From: Glomus cerebriforme
Taxonomy: Eukaryota; Glomeromycota; Glomeromycetes; Glomerales; Glomeraceae
Reading direction: 5' to 3'
DNA length: 64,000 nucleotides
NCBI GenBank assembly: GCA_003550305.1
Contig: QKYT01000114.1
Span: 186,001-250,000 of the forward strand
The translations under genes were made by a program, and so were the position numbers. This document shows, in pieces, positions 49,501 to 60,843 of the stretch. The stretch's first letter is position 1; the number at the start of each line of letters is the position of its first letter. The notes beneath the pieces are model-generated. The model saw only the letters and a list, made by a program, of their open reading frames with translations, did not search any database and was not told the origin of the DNA.

Positions 49501-50349
49501 ATTTTTTCATCTTTTGATATATCAAAATCCCATATTTCACTACGATGAGCTACAACTGTTTCCATACAATGTTGAGTGCTTAAGTCCCATAATTTTAAGA
49601 GGGTGTCTTTAGATGACGAAAGAAGATATCCGGATGATGATATTGTGTCATTAGACTTATGACCTCCCGATAAAGGTCTCGGAAGGAATCGAATTGCTGT
49701 AATTTGATCCTTATGACCACGCATCCTATTGAAAAGAGTCAAGTCAGATAATTTTATGTAAAATTTAAAGTAAATCCTCCTCTTTACCTATAAAGTCCAA
49801 CTTCTCCAACCACGTCCCATATAATAAGATCAGTATCCCTTGATCCAGATGCTAGTCTTGTCCCAGTCTTATCAAACGTTAGCGCAGTCACTGCTCCCCG
49901 ATGACCATTAAATATGATTGAAGTCGATGATCTCTCAATATTCCATATTCGAATTGATCCATCTGCATATCTAAAAATTAAATAAATTCATTTGAATTCA
50001 TTGTTAACTTTATTTATTCAAATGCCAAATAAATACTCTACCCTACGGCATAATCTACTTTATTTGGATTTTTTGCTATTATTGTAACTTCTGACTTATT
50101 ATCGTTATCATGCCATTTTCCAATCTATAAATAAATATAAAATTTAATTCAAGCTTTTATTAAATTGCATGGACAAATAATATCGGTACAACATACTAGA
50201 GTACCCTTTTTCAAATCCCATATAGCAACGTCTTCTAGTGCAGGTGCGATAGCAAATTTATCGTTGCCGGAAAACACAACGTTCGATGACGCACTAGCTA
50301 TAACACCGAACGTTTTATAAGGCTCATAACGAAGATATGATTTTACCAT
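46504..50349 (-). CDS. UTP12: UTP12/WDR3 (Dip2) small-subunit processome WD-repeat protein
   Basis: Nucleolar UTP-B protein needed for 18S rRNA maturation. The conserved start [19 protein letters not shown] lies at 50349; an in-frame ATG at 50415 would add an unlikely poly-Phe stretch. Two WD40 propellers follow. Examples are [60 protein letters not shown]-free blocks at 48900-48690, and [19 protein letters not shown] (about 47830). A basic insertion ([16 protein letters not shown], about 49140-49170) lies between repeats, as in Dip2. The C-terminal Utp12 domain (about 47100-46740) shows [20 protein letters not shown] and [20 protein letters not shown]. The gene ends [10 protein letters not shown] at TAA 46504. 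About thirteen exons, near 920 residues; intact. Confidence 0.92.
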
Positions 50350-50593
50350 TCTAATTATTAAAATATTTGAACTTAGATTATCAAAAAAAAAAAAAAAAAT
50401 TTTTTTTTGGTTCATTTATTTTTTATCCAATAAAAATTTGATCCGATACTATATCACATGACTTGTAAAAATTGTTTTATTTAAATAAAAAAATAAAAAA
50501 CAAAAGACTAACGCAAAATATTACAAACTATTTCTTTTTCTCTTTTTTTTTTTTATATAAACGTATTATAAAATTACGATTTTATTTCTTTTT
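50350..50593. other. Spacer between UTP12 and FOX2
   Basis: 244 bases, poly(A/T)-rich. It holds the UTP12 promoter and the FOX2 3' end. No further feature seen. Confidence 0.4.
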
Positions 50594-53500
50594 TTATAAT
50601 TTGGATTTCAATTTTCCTCCAGCCAATACATCTCCAAGTTTTGTAGCAAGCATCATATTACCTTTGATCTGTTAATTAAATAAATAAAAATAAATAAAAA
50701 TCATAAATATTTATTTATATTCGTGAAAAAAATCATAAATCATAAATCATATCAAAATTTACCTTAAGCTTGCCAGACATAAATGCTTTCTGCGCATTTA
50801 ATTTGCCACTCGCTAATTCCAAGAAATCAGAATCACTAACACCAATTATAGAGTCAGCTTTCTTTGGTGATGGTCCAATACCAACTGCACCATCTCCTGT
50901 CTTAAAGTCTATGTACCATGATTGTTTCTTATCTTCAGCATTTGTAATATCTATTTGGAAAGATCCTTTTACCTAAAAATTGTAAAATTATGGTCGAATT
51001 ACTTAAATTTCACAAAAAAAAAATAAATAAATAAATAAATTATAATTTATAAATTATAATATACCTTCTTTACTTGTGCTTGACGTTCTGCCGGAGATGA
51101 TGCATCTAATCCAGCTTTGAGCTGCTCAAATACCGATGATGATTGGAATCCGGGTACAGAAATATCACCACTACCACTACTTGGAGCAGCTGATGGAGTT
51201 TTAGAGCTAACATCCGAATCAGCTGAACCTTTTAATTCTACTGCGGCTGACGCAATGCAAATAACATCACGTTCAACTACACGTGTTTGAAAAATTACCT
51301 TATTACCCTCCTATTTATATTTTAGGAATTTAATAAAAAGTATTGTTATATTAATATGACAAAACTACTTATGGTAAATACTCGATTACCAAATAAAATG
51401 CTAACCTTCCACATTTGAGTTTCGAGTGTTTCACCAGGGAATACAGGTGCGGCCAACCGAGCTTTGATACTCTTGAAAGTATTTGGATCATTTTTACAAA
51501 ATGTAGACAAAATATGTTTTCCGGAAATACCATAAGTACACATTCCATGAAGGATTGGCACTTCAAAACCACCTAATGCGGACATACTAGGATCAATATG
51601 CAATGGATTAAGATCACCGCTTAAACGATATAAGGCAGCTTGATTTTCACTCGTTTTCTCTTGAACTACAGCATCTGGGGCACGTTTTGGCGGTGTGTTT
51701 GAAGCTGTAGCAGCACCACGATCTTCACCGGCCTTTTTTCCACCAAAGCCTCCAATCCCACGAATGAATAAAGTGCTCTGATTTTCAAATATAACATCAC
51801 CCTTTTCGTCTGTGGTAGTTACACCGAAAATAAATGATACTCCTTTTCCTTTATCAAGGATATCAATAACATATGGTGTTGATATTAATTTTCCAGAAGT
51901 AGGAATTGGTTTTTTAAGCTCAAGATATTGTTCACCGTGTAAAAGCATCATCTGTATATCATAGAATATTGTTAATACATTTAGCATAATATAATAATTT
52001 ATCATAAATTTATATATATACCGGATTGAAATCGCCAAGAACTTCAGCTAATGGAAAAGAATTACAAAGAATGATTGCTGGGATAACACCAAATGTTGGT
52101 ATAACAGAGAAATTTTCGCCATTTTCATAAACCCATTGTAAATCCTTACGAGTTGCACCAACTCCTAAAGCATAAAGAATTACATCTCTCTCTTTATATT
52201 CGAACACGTCAGATTCGAATTTTCGTTTTTTTGCAGCTTCTACATCAATCTTACTACCGCTGCTTTTGGATTTTGATTGTCCAGGATCAGATTTTTGAGC
52301 ATTGGCAAAATTTTCAAAGAATTGTTGAAGAGCTTCTTGTGTAGTTGCTGGATGAGTGGCACGTCCATCATCGAAATTTACTATTACATCCCATTTCGAA
52401 GCAATATCCTCCGGAGATAAGGAATTAGATGTAGGGAATCCGATTCCACCGGCACGTTGCCAACGAACTTGAGCAGCCCAACCACCACCTACTTCAAAAA
52501 CTTTGCCAGTTGAGATACATGTTTCATGTGCGAGGTATCCAACAAATGGGGCAACGTATTCAGGTTTGAAAGCTTCAACCATATCTGGTGGCCATATAGT
52601 AGCAGTCATGCGAGTACCAGCATTTGGTGCAATTGTATTTACGAGAATATTATTTTTGCGTCCTTCCAAAGCAAGAGTATTACTGAATCCTAAGATTCCG
52701 AGTTTGGCTATATTTAAATAATAAAAGAAATAAAAATTTAGATAAATATCTATATATTTTTAACATGGATATAAATGAACTAATTTCTAACCTGTACTGT
52801 AGTTAGCTTGACCAAAGTTACCATATAAACCGACAGAAGAAGCTGTGTTGATTATACGACCATATTTTTGTTTTGTAAAGTAAGGCCAAGCAGCTTTTGT
52901 AACTTTATAAGTTCCTCGTAAATGTACTCTTTGTACTAAATCCCAATCTTCATCTGTCATTCTAGCAAAAGATTTATCTCTCAATATACCAGCATTATTG
53001 ATAATAATATCAACACGACCAAAAGCTTTTATAGCAGTTTCAACAACCTTTTCTCCATTTTCTACAGAATCATAGTTTGCAACAGCTTTACCACCAGACT
53101 GTCGAATTTCTTCAACAACTTTATCAGCTGCACTTGAAGTAGCCCCCTGACCATGAGCACTTACTCCAAGGTCATTAACAACAACAGAAGCCCCCAATTT
53201 TCCTAATAACAAAGCGTAGGCACGACCTAATCCACCACCAGCCCCTGTTATAATAGCAACTTTACCATCAAATTTAAGATCTTCGGATTTTGGATTAGAA
53301 GGTAAGGCTTTTGCTTTCTCAAGTAATCCGATAAAGTCAGCATCACCCGGTGAAGTAGGATAATCAGGATTTGAAAAATTTGTAATTTCATTCCATTTTG
53401 CGGCAACACAACCTGGCAAGAAAGTATCATCAGCCTTGAAAACACCACCTTTAGAACGTTCCCATCTAATTTTGGCAACAAAACCAGCTCCAACTTCGAA

Positions 53501-54570
53501 TAGACTACCATTTTCTTCAGTAGATTCATGACATAAATATAAAACAAGTGGTGCTACATAATCAGGTTTAAGAGCTGCAAGAACGTCTGGTGGCATAATA
53601 GTTTCTGTCATTCTAGAAGCTGCAATTGGAGCAATCACATTGGAGTGAATGTTGGACTTTACACCTTCTTTAGCAAGTGTTTCAGTAAAACTTACAAGAG
53701 CAAGTTTAGCTATAAATCATTCAGAAAGTGAAGAATGATTAATAAATAATTTTTTGAACATTTTTAATAAATATAAATATAAATATCTAACCTGAACTAT
53801 AATTTGCTTGTCCAAAGTTTCCATAAATTCCAGCAGCTGATGCTGTATTAATAATTCTGCCAAACTTTTGTTTTCGGAAAATTTCCCAAGCTGCTTTTGT
53901 GACTTTATATGAACCACGAACATGCACAGCTTGAATAAGGTCCCAATCAGCATCAGTCATTCTTGCAAATGATTTATCCCGTAAAATACTATTATAAAAT
54001 AATATATTTTAATTAGTAATTTAGTAATTTACAAAACCTTTTAAAAAAAATTTAAATCAATGATTACCCAGCATTATTAATTAAAATATCAACTTTTCCA
54101 AATGCTTTCACAGCAGTTTCAACAATTTTATCGCCATCTTCAACTGAATTATAATTGGCAACTGCTTTACCACCAGCTTTGACAATTTCTTCAACTACTT
54201 TATCTGCAGCTGCAGTAGATGAACCATCACCACCTCGAGATACACCAAGGTCGTTCACTACAACATTGGCGCCACGAGAAGCAAAGGCTAGAGCATATGC
54301 ACGTCCAAGACCTTTATGAAAAAGGAGTTACGCGTTATTCTATTTCCTGCGCCACCTTTGCTAATTTACTGATTGGAGATCGAATTTTGAAGTTACACGG
54401 AATATAAATTTTATACACTTGTGCAACTTCTAGGATCGTTTTTATAAAGTTTTTCCGAAACTTTCTATCTCGGAAAAAAAAAATTCTTGTAATTAAACTC
54501 TTTCTTACTTACCACCCCCGGCCCCTGTAACAATAACGGTGCGTCCATCGAAACGAAGTCCTTGAGCCAT
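50594..54570 (-). CDS. FOX2: Peroxisomal multifunctional beta-oxidation enzyme type 2 with SCP2 domain
   Basis: Carries out hydration and the second dehydrogenation of peroxisomal beta-oxidation by the D-3-hydroxyacyl-CoA route. Exon 1 (54570 to about 54513) encodes [20 protein letters not shown], the first half of the SDR cofactor site. SDR 1 continues through [20 protein letters not shown] and FGQANYSS with a following Ala-Lys (YxxxK active site). SDR 2 (from about 53290) repeats [29 protein letters not shown] and FGQANYST. The hydratase-2 domain (about 52230-51300) has [14 protein letters not shown], holding catalytic Asp and His, and [12 protein letters not shown]. After it lies an SCP2 domain (about 51150-50600) ending GGKLKSKL at TAA 50594; SKL is a canonical PTS1. 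Intron 1 (about 54313-54512) is 200 bases, long for this gene. About ten exons, near 1,000 residues. Yeast Fox2 lacks SCP2; the layout here matches animal MFE-2. Confidence 0.93.
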
Positions 54571-55487
54571 AATTCGTTATCCACAGAAAGGAAATTTATA
54601 TATAAAATGTATTTAAAATAGGTCTTCAAATTATTGAAATAAAGTTAAAACATGATGTTTTTAAATGAATAATGACAAATGACTTTTTAATTAAAACAAA
54701 ATTTTTAAACTGTAACTTACATTAAAAGGTTGTATTGTTTCGAATGAATTCCAGCTTTCGTTTCTTCACTCTAATAAGTAAAAATTAATTTTACAAGTAA
54801 AATATTAAAATATTGCACTAACAAAATATCTTCTTAATCTTTTGTAGATAATTAAATTTATCTATAAATAATTAAAAACATTTGAAAAATAGATTTTTTT
54901 AACTGAACCTTAAGCTTATCCCCTTTTAAAGAGACGTAGAGTGTAGACGAGATACGTTATGATACAGCAAAAAATTTATGTTTAAAAAAAAACCAAAAAA
55001 AAAAAACCTCTTTTCGAATTCAAACGTCAAAGACGTGATTTAGAGATTGAGATTTTTTTTGATGCATATTATAGTGGATTTATGTGATACAATTACCTAA
55101 TTTTAAATCACAAATCACGGGAATATTACATAATGATCGGGATAAATAAACTTACGATCTCAAATTTTCTTTCGTAGGCGGCGTTGTTCTTTTGATAATT
55201 TGATTGCATGATTCCCTTTTTTGGTTTATTAAATTGAAAAAAAAAGACTGAAGGGATTAAAATATATATATATATTCAATGTTTTCGCTAAAAATAATTT
55301 TATTTTTATATTTTACGATATTCATATAAGAAACAATATATACATATCATATATAAAATATTTTTTTTACTATATTTACAATATATACATAAAAAAATAT
55401 GTAGTTTATAATTTCAAAATAAAATTTTAGTATAAAATAATGTGAAATATATCAAAGAATTTAAACAGATTTTAATCATCATCAATT
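54571..55487. other. Intergenic, FOX2 upstream region and HSP20 3' side
   Basis: 917 AT-rich bases. A potential 5' UTR intron of FOX2 cannot be excluded. No second gene, RNA gene or repeat was recognised apart from short (TA)n runs near 55261. Confidence 0.45.
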
Positions 55488-55984
55488 TTATTCTACAATA
55501 ATTTTCTTGCCAATGGGAGCGGACTTTGGAAGCATCAATTCAAGAAGACCATTCTCAAATTTAGCAGTAATATCATCAGGCTTAACATTTGGTGGTAGAG
55601 TGATACCACGAGTGAAGGAACCGTAACGACGTTCTCTAATATGAGTACTTCCTTCTTTATACTTTTCGTCTTGCTTCATTTCACCAGAGATAACGAGAGT
55701 ATTGTCATGAACATCAACGTTGATCTGATCCTTTTTCAATCCCTGTTAAAAATAAATTTTGGTATATTTAAAAAAAAAACGCGAGAAAAAAACAATTAAT
55801 AAATATGTACTGGTAATTCAGCATTGACAATAAATTCTTTTTCGTTTTCATGAACATCTATTGCAGGAGTAAAGGTTGAGCTTCCAGGACGATTTCTGCG
55901 TCTGGCCACATTCAAATCTTTAATTAAATCATCAAAAATACGACTAACGCTGTCATCTAAATCGTAGTTGTTGATGAGAGACAT
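55488..55984 (-). CDS. Small heat shock protein HSP20
   Basis: Two exons (55984-55811 and 55742-55488) encode 142 residues. The N-terminal part is MSLINNYDLDDSVSRIFDDL and a basic NVARRRNRPG stretch. The alpha-crystallin domain (about 42-135) starts TPAIDVHENEKEFIVNAELP. It continues after the intron with KKDQINVDVHDNTLVISGE, SFTRGITLPPNV and the conserved A-x-x-x-n-GL-L-x-x form AKFENGLLELMLPK. The C-terminal KKIIVE supplies an I-x-I/V-type anchoring motif. ATP-independent chaperone that holds unfolding proteins in oligomers, presumably cytosolic. A heat-shock-element-like site lies about 180 bases upstream. The intron donor is GTACAT. Intact. Confidence 0.93.
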
Positions 55985-56160
55985 TTTTTGCGGGTTATAT
56001 TTGAATTGAAATCTTTAACGTCTAATTTATGTTAATTTTATTTTTTTATACATAAAATTTACAGTTAGTATGAGTAAATTTCAATATAAACAATGAAGAA
56101 ATTTTCATCTGATTTTGATTTATTTAGTGAGTATTTTTCGTAATATTTATTCATCAGAAA

Positions 56161-56168
56161 GAACTTTC
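56161..56168. promoter_or_regulatory. Heat shock element-like site upstream of HSP20
   Basis: GAACTTTC is a GAAnnTTC unit, and it lies within AGAAAGAACTTTCTT. It is 177 bases upstream of the HSP20 start. One further GAA-like unit adjoins but the spacing is imperfect, so this is suggestive only. Confidence 0.35.
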
Positions 56169-56448
56169 TTAAAATCTCAATGCATTTTTTAAATAATAAA
56201 TCACATGAAGACAAATTATAATAATTTATAGAAAAAATTGACATTTGCTTATCAAAATTTATGTGCTAACGATGTTTGACAAGAATATTTATCCCTTTTT
56301 AATTTCGTAAAGGAAATTTAGTTAATTTTATAAATAACCAATGCAATTGTAGATTAATGATAGTAAAATAAATTCAAATACAAATATTGTAATTCTGATA
56401 AAAGTAAAAAAGTGATGTATTATTAGGATATATTTTTATTATTATTAT

Positions 56449-56973
56449 TTATTTATATTTATTTTTCATTGCATTAGCGACAGATACGGGAACTAAGAGA
56501 AAACAAAAAAAAAAAAATTTTTATTAATTAATGGGAAAATTCTTTCAATTTCAGATTATTAATTTTTTTTTTAAAAAAAAATAACACTTACCAACAATAA
56601 TTATAACAACTAATAATGTTACTATCATTCCATAAGCAAACCATTTTCTTTTAGTAGCATCTTTATACCAAGGACCAGACCCTTTCCAAGGGTCGACATT
56701 TTCCTCAATGCTTTGAGTTTCGTAAGCTGATAATTCCAAATCATTACTAGGTGTTCGATCAAATCCCGATGATTCAGTAGTGGCTAAAATATAAAATAAA
56801 AAAAAAAAAAAGATTTTTTATTGATTCATTCTTTATAAAAAAAAAAAAAAAAAAATTTCTTCCTTACATTTTATATCTTTTGTTCCGGAACCTTCAGGTA
56901 CATTAAAACTTATAATTTTTCCTTCACTTGTTTCACTTGTTGTAGCAATAGCTGCATTTTCTTCTTGGCTCAT
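56449..56973 (-). CDS. Small single-pass membrane protein, uncharacterised
   Basis: Three exons (56973-56868, 56783-56592, 56492-56449) join in phase to 113 residues. The N-terminal half is acidic and Ser/Thr-rich (MSQEENAAIATTSETSEGK). It is followed by VDPWKGSGPWYKDATKRKW and one hydrophobic segment FAYGMIVTLLVVIIIV (about 83-99). A short tail VPVSVANAMKNKYK follows. The polar, basic side before the segment and the short tail suggest a type II or tail-anchored orientation. No family was recognised. Both introns are AT-rich with standard GTAAG donors. It may be a fungal-restricted protein; splice joins are inferred from phase. Confidence 0.6.
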
Positions 56974-57018
56974 AATTCTTTTATTTTTTTTTAAAAAAAA
57001 AATATATATATATATATT

Positions 57019-57050
<32 letters not shown>

Positions 57051-58055
57051 NNGGNNAAATTTAATTNTTAAAAAAANAAANAAAAANAAANTTNTTNATT
57101 TTTATAACCAAATATGATATCATGTTTTTTTTTTTGATATCACTCATATGATCGTGGAAATTGAATAATAAAGAAGCATGTGTAACACGAGAATTAAAAA
57201 AAGATTAATTATATTGGTTGTTTCATAATCTTACCATTTTCATTGTTACATACGGCGTTAATGGATAAAGAAAAATCAGATGTCAGATTTGATTTCTATC
57301 TGCACAATAATAATTTTTTTTACTTTTGAACTCATTTGTATATCCCTTGAATTACTGAATATGTAGATTAAAATATGACACCTGAATACTATAATTACGA
57401 CCAAAGGATACGTTGCGAATTAAATGATATTTGAAAATCAAAAAAAAAAAAAAAAGAGGCTCACCAATTTTCTCATATTTTGAAAAATTAAAGATTTGAC
57501 TGTTTCCGAAAAATTTGGTTCTCGGAAGCCTAAAAGTAATTCAACAAACTCCTATGTTTCGGTTATCCCCAATTATATCAATTACAGTAATTTGAATTAC
57601 TACACGACCAAAGATCACCAAAGATTAATAGGAGCGATATGGAAATAAACCTACGCAAAGATTATGTATTAACTTTGGTATTCAACAATTTATTTCTTGA
57701 AATTTAAACTAAATCACTAAAGAAAACGAGATCTCAACTCTCTAGTGGACAAATGAAAAATTAATCATCATTAATATGATACATTTTATTAAGGTTTATG
57801 ATTTTTCAGTCAAAATGAAAATGCTTGCAATTCTTCTTTCTTGGTTACATTTTTTGAAATTTTAAGCAATTCAAGGAGTTTATTTATATTGTACAGGAAT
57901 CAAGTATTAGAAATCTTCTTCAGAATGGATATTATAGTTCATTTAATAGTATAGATTATCGAAATATAATATTCTATTATTATTGGATTCTAATGTTAAG
58001 CGTTAGTTCAATATATTGTACATAAATATAAATAATAATATAAAGTGATTAAAAT
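56974..58055. other. Low-complexity intergenic with ambiguous bases
   Basis: Contains long T/A homopolymers (about 57020-57050), several N bases and no open frame of note. TTTCCGAAA and CTCGGAAG words occur near 57505-57530. The UreD 3' end lies at the right limit. Confidence 0.45.
57051..57093. other. Low-quality stretch with N bases
   Basis: About ten N bases are scattered in and after a T homopolymer, which suggests a read or assembly problem at a homopolymer, not a biological feature. Single N bases also occur near 3486 and 3504 in the hAT relic. Confidence 0.85.
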
Positions 58056-59000
58056 CTATAAAGCTCGTTTAAATAAATTTTCACCGATTATGTCTTCAAG
58101 ATCTTTAAGAGCAACATTAATTAAAAAATTTCTTACAACTTCAGTTGTTACCCCAGCAATTTTAACGACCACACCCTTTATTACATCTTGTTTTTCGCTA
58201 AGGATAGATGCGGACCAAACTAATTCGGGCATTTTATTTAATTTACCAATAACAATTTTATTAAATTCCTCTATTATAAAATGAATTAAAGGGATGATTT
58301 TTGGTCCATATAAAACTAAAGTAGCATAACACTCATAAGGTTCTAATCGTTCTTTCAATATATTATTATTCTGCTTATCATTTTTCAACAATACCACATC
58401 ACGAAAAATTAACTTATCACCAAGGATTAAATCAATACCTGAATCATATTTAAAAAAATCCCACCGTTCACCACGCGACATTCTTCCACAAGTAAACCAA
58501 TCAAGTATGATAATAGAGGAAGTAATATCTTGTAATGTAAATGATTGTCGTTGAGTAAAATCTGCATCACGAAAACAAGTTGTTGGTTCAGGTAATTGAA
58601 GTAATAAAGAATTTTTATCAATGAAAGCATTAAGTTTTTGTCGAGTTCCCTCAGAACTTTTTGATTCTTCTTCGCCATTATGAGAAATATTGTTATTAAC
58701 AAACATTTTTCCTGGACGTTGTTTATATATCTTAGTTGAACCTTGCGTTAACAACATTAAATTAACATTTGGATGGGTTTCGACTGAAAGAGAAACGGAA
58801 TCTCCTGATACCATTCCTCCTCCATATGTTATAATATAAGCTGCTGCTAAATATGGACTATGTACTTTGGGTGTTAAAAGTTTTATCGGATATGAAGCAC
58901 GAAAAGTTGAAAAGGAAGGTCTAGTTGTTGATGAAGATACATGACATACTATCTGGCCATGTCCCGGTGGTGGTTTCGAATTCGTTGTTAAATTTGTCAT
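58056..59000 (-). CDS. ureD: Urease accessory protein UreD
   Basis: Single-exon gene of 314 residues. UreD (UreH) binds apo-urease and helps UreF and UreG insert nickel. The N-terminal part HGQIVCHVSSSTTRPSFSTF, then SYPIKLLTPKVHSPYLAAAY and YGGGMVSGDSVSLSVE, is the family pattern, followed by LLTQGSTKIYKQRPGK. The mid part has LLLQLPEPTTCFRDADFTQ and SIIILDWFTCGRMSRGERWD. Length matches bacterial and plant UreD. No intron is apparent, which is unusual among the neighbours but not unusual for the family. Urease and the other accessory genes are not in the window. Divergent from CSN4 with 164 bases between starts. Confidence 0.94.
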   Translation of the reverse strand: MTNLTTNSKPPPGHGQIVCHVSSSTTRPSFSTFRASYPIKLLTPKVHSPYLAAAYIITYGGGMVSGDSVSLSVETHPNVNLMLLTQGSTKIYKQRPGKMFVNNNISHNGEEESKSSEGTRQKLNAFIDKNSLLLQLPEPTTCFRDADFTQRQSFTLQDITSSIIILDWFTCGRMSRGERWDFFKYDSGIDLILGDKLIFRDVVLLKNDKQNNNILKERLEPYECYATLVLYGPKIIPLIHFIIEEFNKIVIGKLNKMPELVWSASILSEKQDVIKGVVVKIAGVTTEVVRNFLINVALKDLEDIIGENLFKRAL

Positions 59001-59164
59001 TTTTTTTTTTTTTTTTTCTTCTCCAAAGTTAAATTTATCAGTGTTTTTTTATGGAGGATCTTCTGATTATCAAATAATGCTCGAATGCACGATCACATGT
59101 TTTGTAATACAATCAAATTTACAATGTAAAAATTCCGGCTCGTCGAGTTTCTCCACGAAAAAAA
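59001..59164. promoter_or_regulatory. Shared promoter region of UreD (-) and CSN4 (+)
   Basis: 164 bases lie between the two divergent starts, with a poly(A/T) tract next to the UreD ATG. No specific site recognised. Confidence 0.5.
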
Positions 59165-60631
59165 ATGTCTGATATTAATGAAAAACTTGCCAACATTGCA
59201 GCAATTCCTTCTCAAAAGGATAAAACTGCAGAATATCGTTCTTTACTCGAAACTATTTTATCTTCAACGAATGACGTTTTACCCGCAGAAAATTTAGAAG
59301 CTTTTGTTGAACATATTGTACAAGAACAAGTTGGCTTAGTTATTTCACGTCAAGTATTAAGTGATTTTGTTCAAGGAGTTGATAAAATTAGTAACCCAGA
59401 AATTAAGAAACGTGTTCTTCACTTTGCTTTAAATAAAGTTCAACCTAGAGTTGTCAGTTTTGAAGAACAGGTAAAGTGTATAATTTATGATTTATTTTCC
59501 AATTCTGTTTATTTGATTATTTTTGCTTGTTTATTATTTGTAGATTTCAACTCTTCGTGAGAAATTAGCAGAAATCTATGAAAATGAGGAAGATTGGGTT
59601 GAAGCAGCTAAAGTTTTACAAGGAATTCCACTTGATTCTGGACATCGGTAATTTGAACTATTCTATCTATATTATTTATAAGAAATTTTATTAACTTTAT
59701 TTTCAATCTATTTTAGAACTATACCCGAAGAATATAAATTAAAGATTTATATCAAGATTGTCCAACTTCTTTTGGAAGAAGATGAAGCAGTATCAGCTGA
59801 GACATATCTCAGCCGTGCTGCTTTATTAATTCCTGGTTGTAAAGATCAAGTGATTAATCTTACATTTAAATTATCACAAGCCAAGATATTTGATTTCAAA
59901 AGAAAATTCTTGGAAGCTAGTTCAAAATATCATGAATTAAGTTATGTTTCGGAGTTAGCACCTGAGGATCGCACAAATTGTTTGTAAGTATCTAAACTTG
60001 AAATATAGTATTATGGAATTATTTTTTTATATGAAGGACTATAATTTAAATTTGTTATCACATTTAAAGAAATGCAGCTATAACATGCGCAGTATTGGCA
60101 GGAGCAGGACCACAACGTTCACGTATGTTGGCAACGCTTTATAAGGATGAACGTGTTCAACGATTACCATATTTTTCAATTCTTGAGAAAATGTACCTTG
60201 ATCGAGTATTAAGACCAAATGAGGTTAAAGGATTCGCAGAAACACTTAAAGATCATCAAAAAGCAAGATTAGCAGATGGTACAACAGTACTTGATAGGGC
60301 TGTTATTGAACACAACCTTTTATCAGCTTCAATGATTTATAATAATATTACATTTGAAGAACTTGGTTCTTTACTTGCAATTTCTCCTGATCAAGCAGAA
60401 CAAATTGCAAGTTCAATGATTGAACAAGGTCGTATGCAAGGTACAATTGATCAAATTGAAAGACTAATATTCTTCGAAAGTAGTTATGGAAGTGGTCATG
60501 GTAAATCTGTTGGTGGTGTGCTGGGAGCTAAATGGGATTTAGCTATACAAAATATTTGTCATCATGTAGAAGAAGTTGTAATTGCTATAGGAGCAAAGTA
60601 TCCAGATCTTATGCAGAAATCATCATTTTAA
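59165..60631 (+). CDS. CSN4: COP9 signalosome subunit 4
   Basis: Four exons (59165-59470, 59544-59647, 59717-59983, 60070-60631) give 412 residues, close to the usual 406. The CSN complex removes Nedd8 from cullins; CSN4 is a scaffold PCI subunit. Visible pieces are [20 protein letters not shown], helical repeats with [20 protein letters not shown] and [16 protein letters not shown]. Later come [17 protein letters not shown] and the PCI domain with [38 protein letters not shown] and [14 protein letters not shown]. All splice junctions are in phase with GT-AG borders. Intact. Confidence 0.95.
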
Positions 60632-60843
60632 GCTAATATTTTAATTAATAACAAGATTAATAAAGAGTTTATTATTTTATAAAGTCACTACTTAAAGTAC
60701 TTTTTATTTAATTTTTTAAATATATATATATATATACGTATATTATTTTACTTTTCCAAGGAGCAGAAAAGTAAAAGGAATAAAATAAAAATACAAGAAA
60801 AAGTAAAGAAATATAGATAAATTTTCATATAAATTAATTATAA

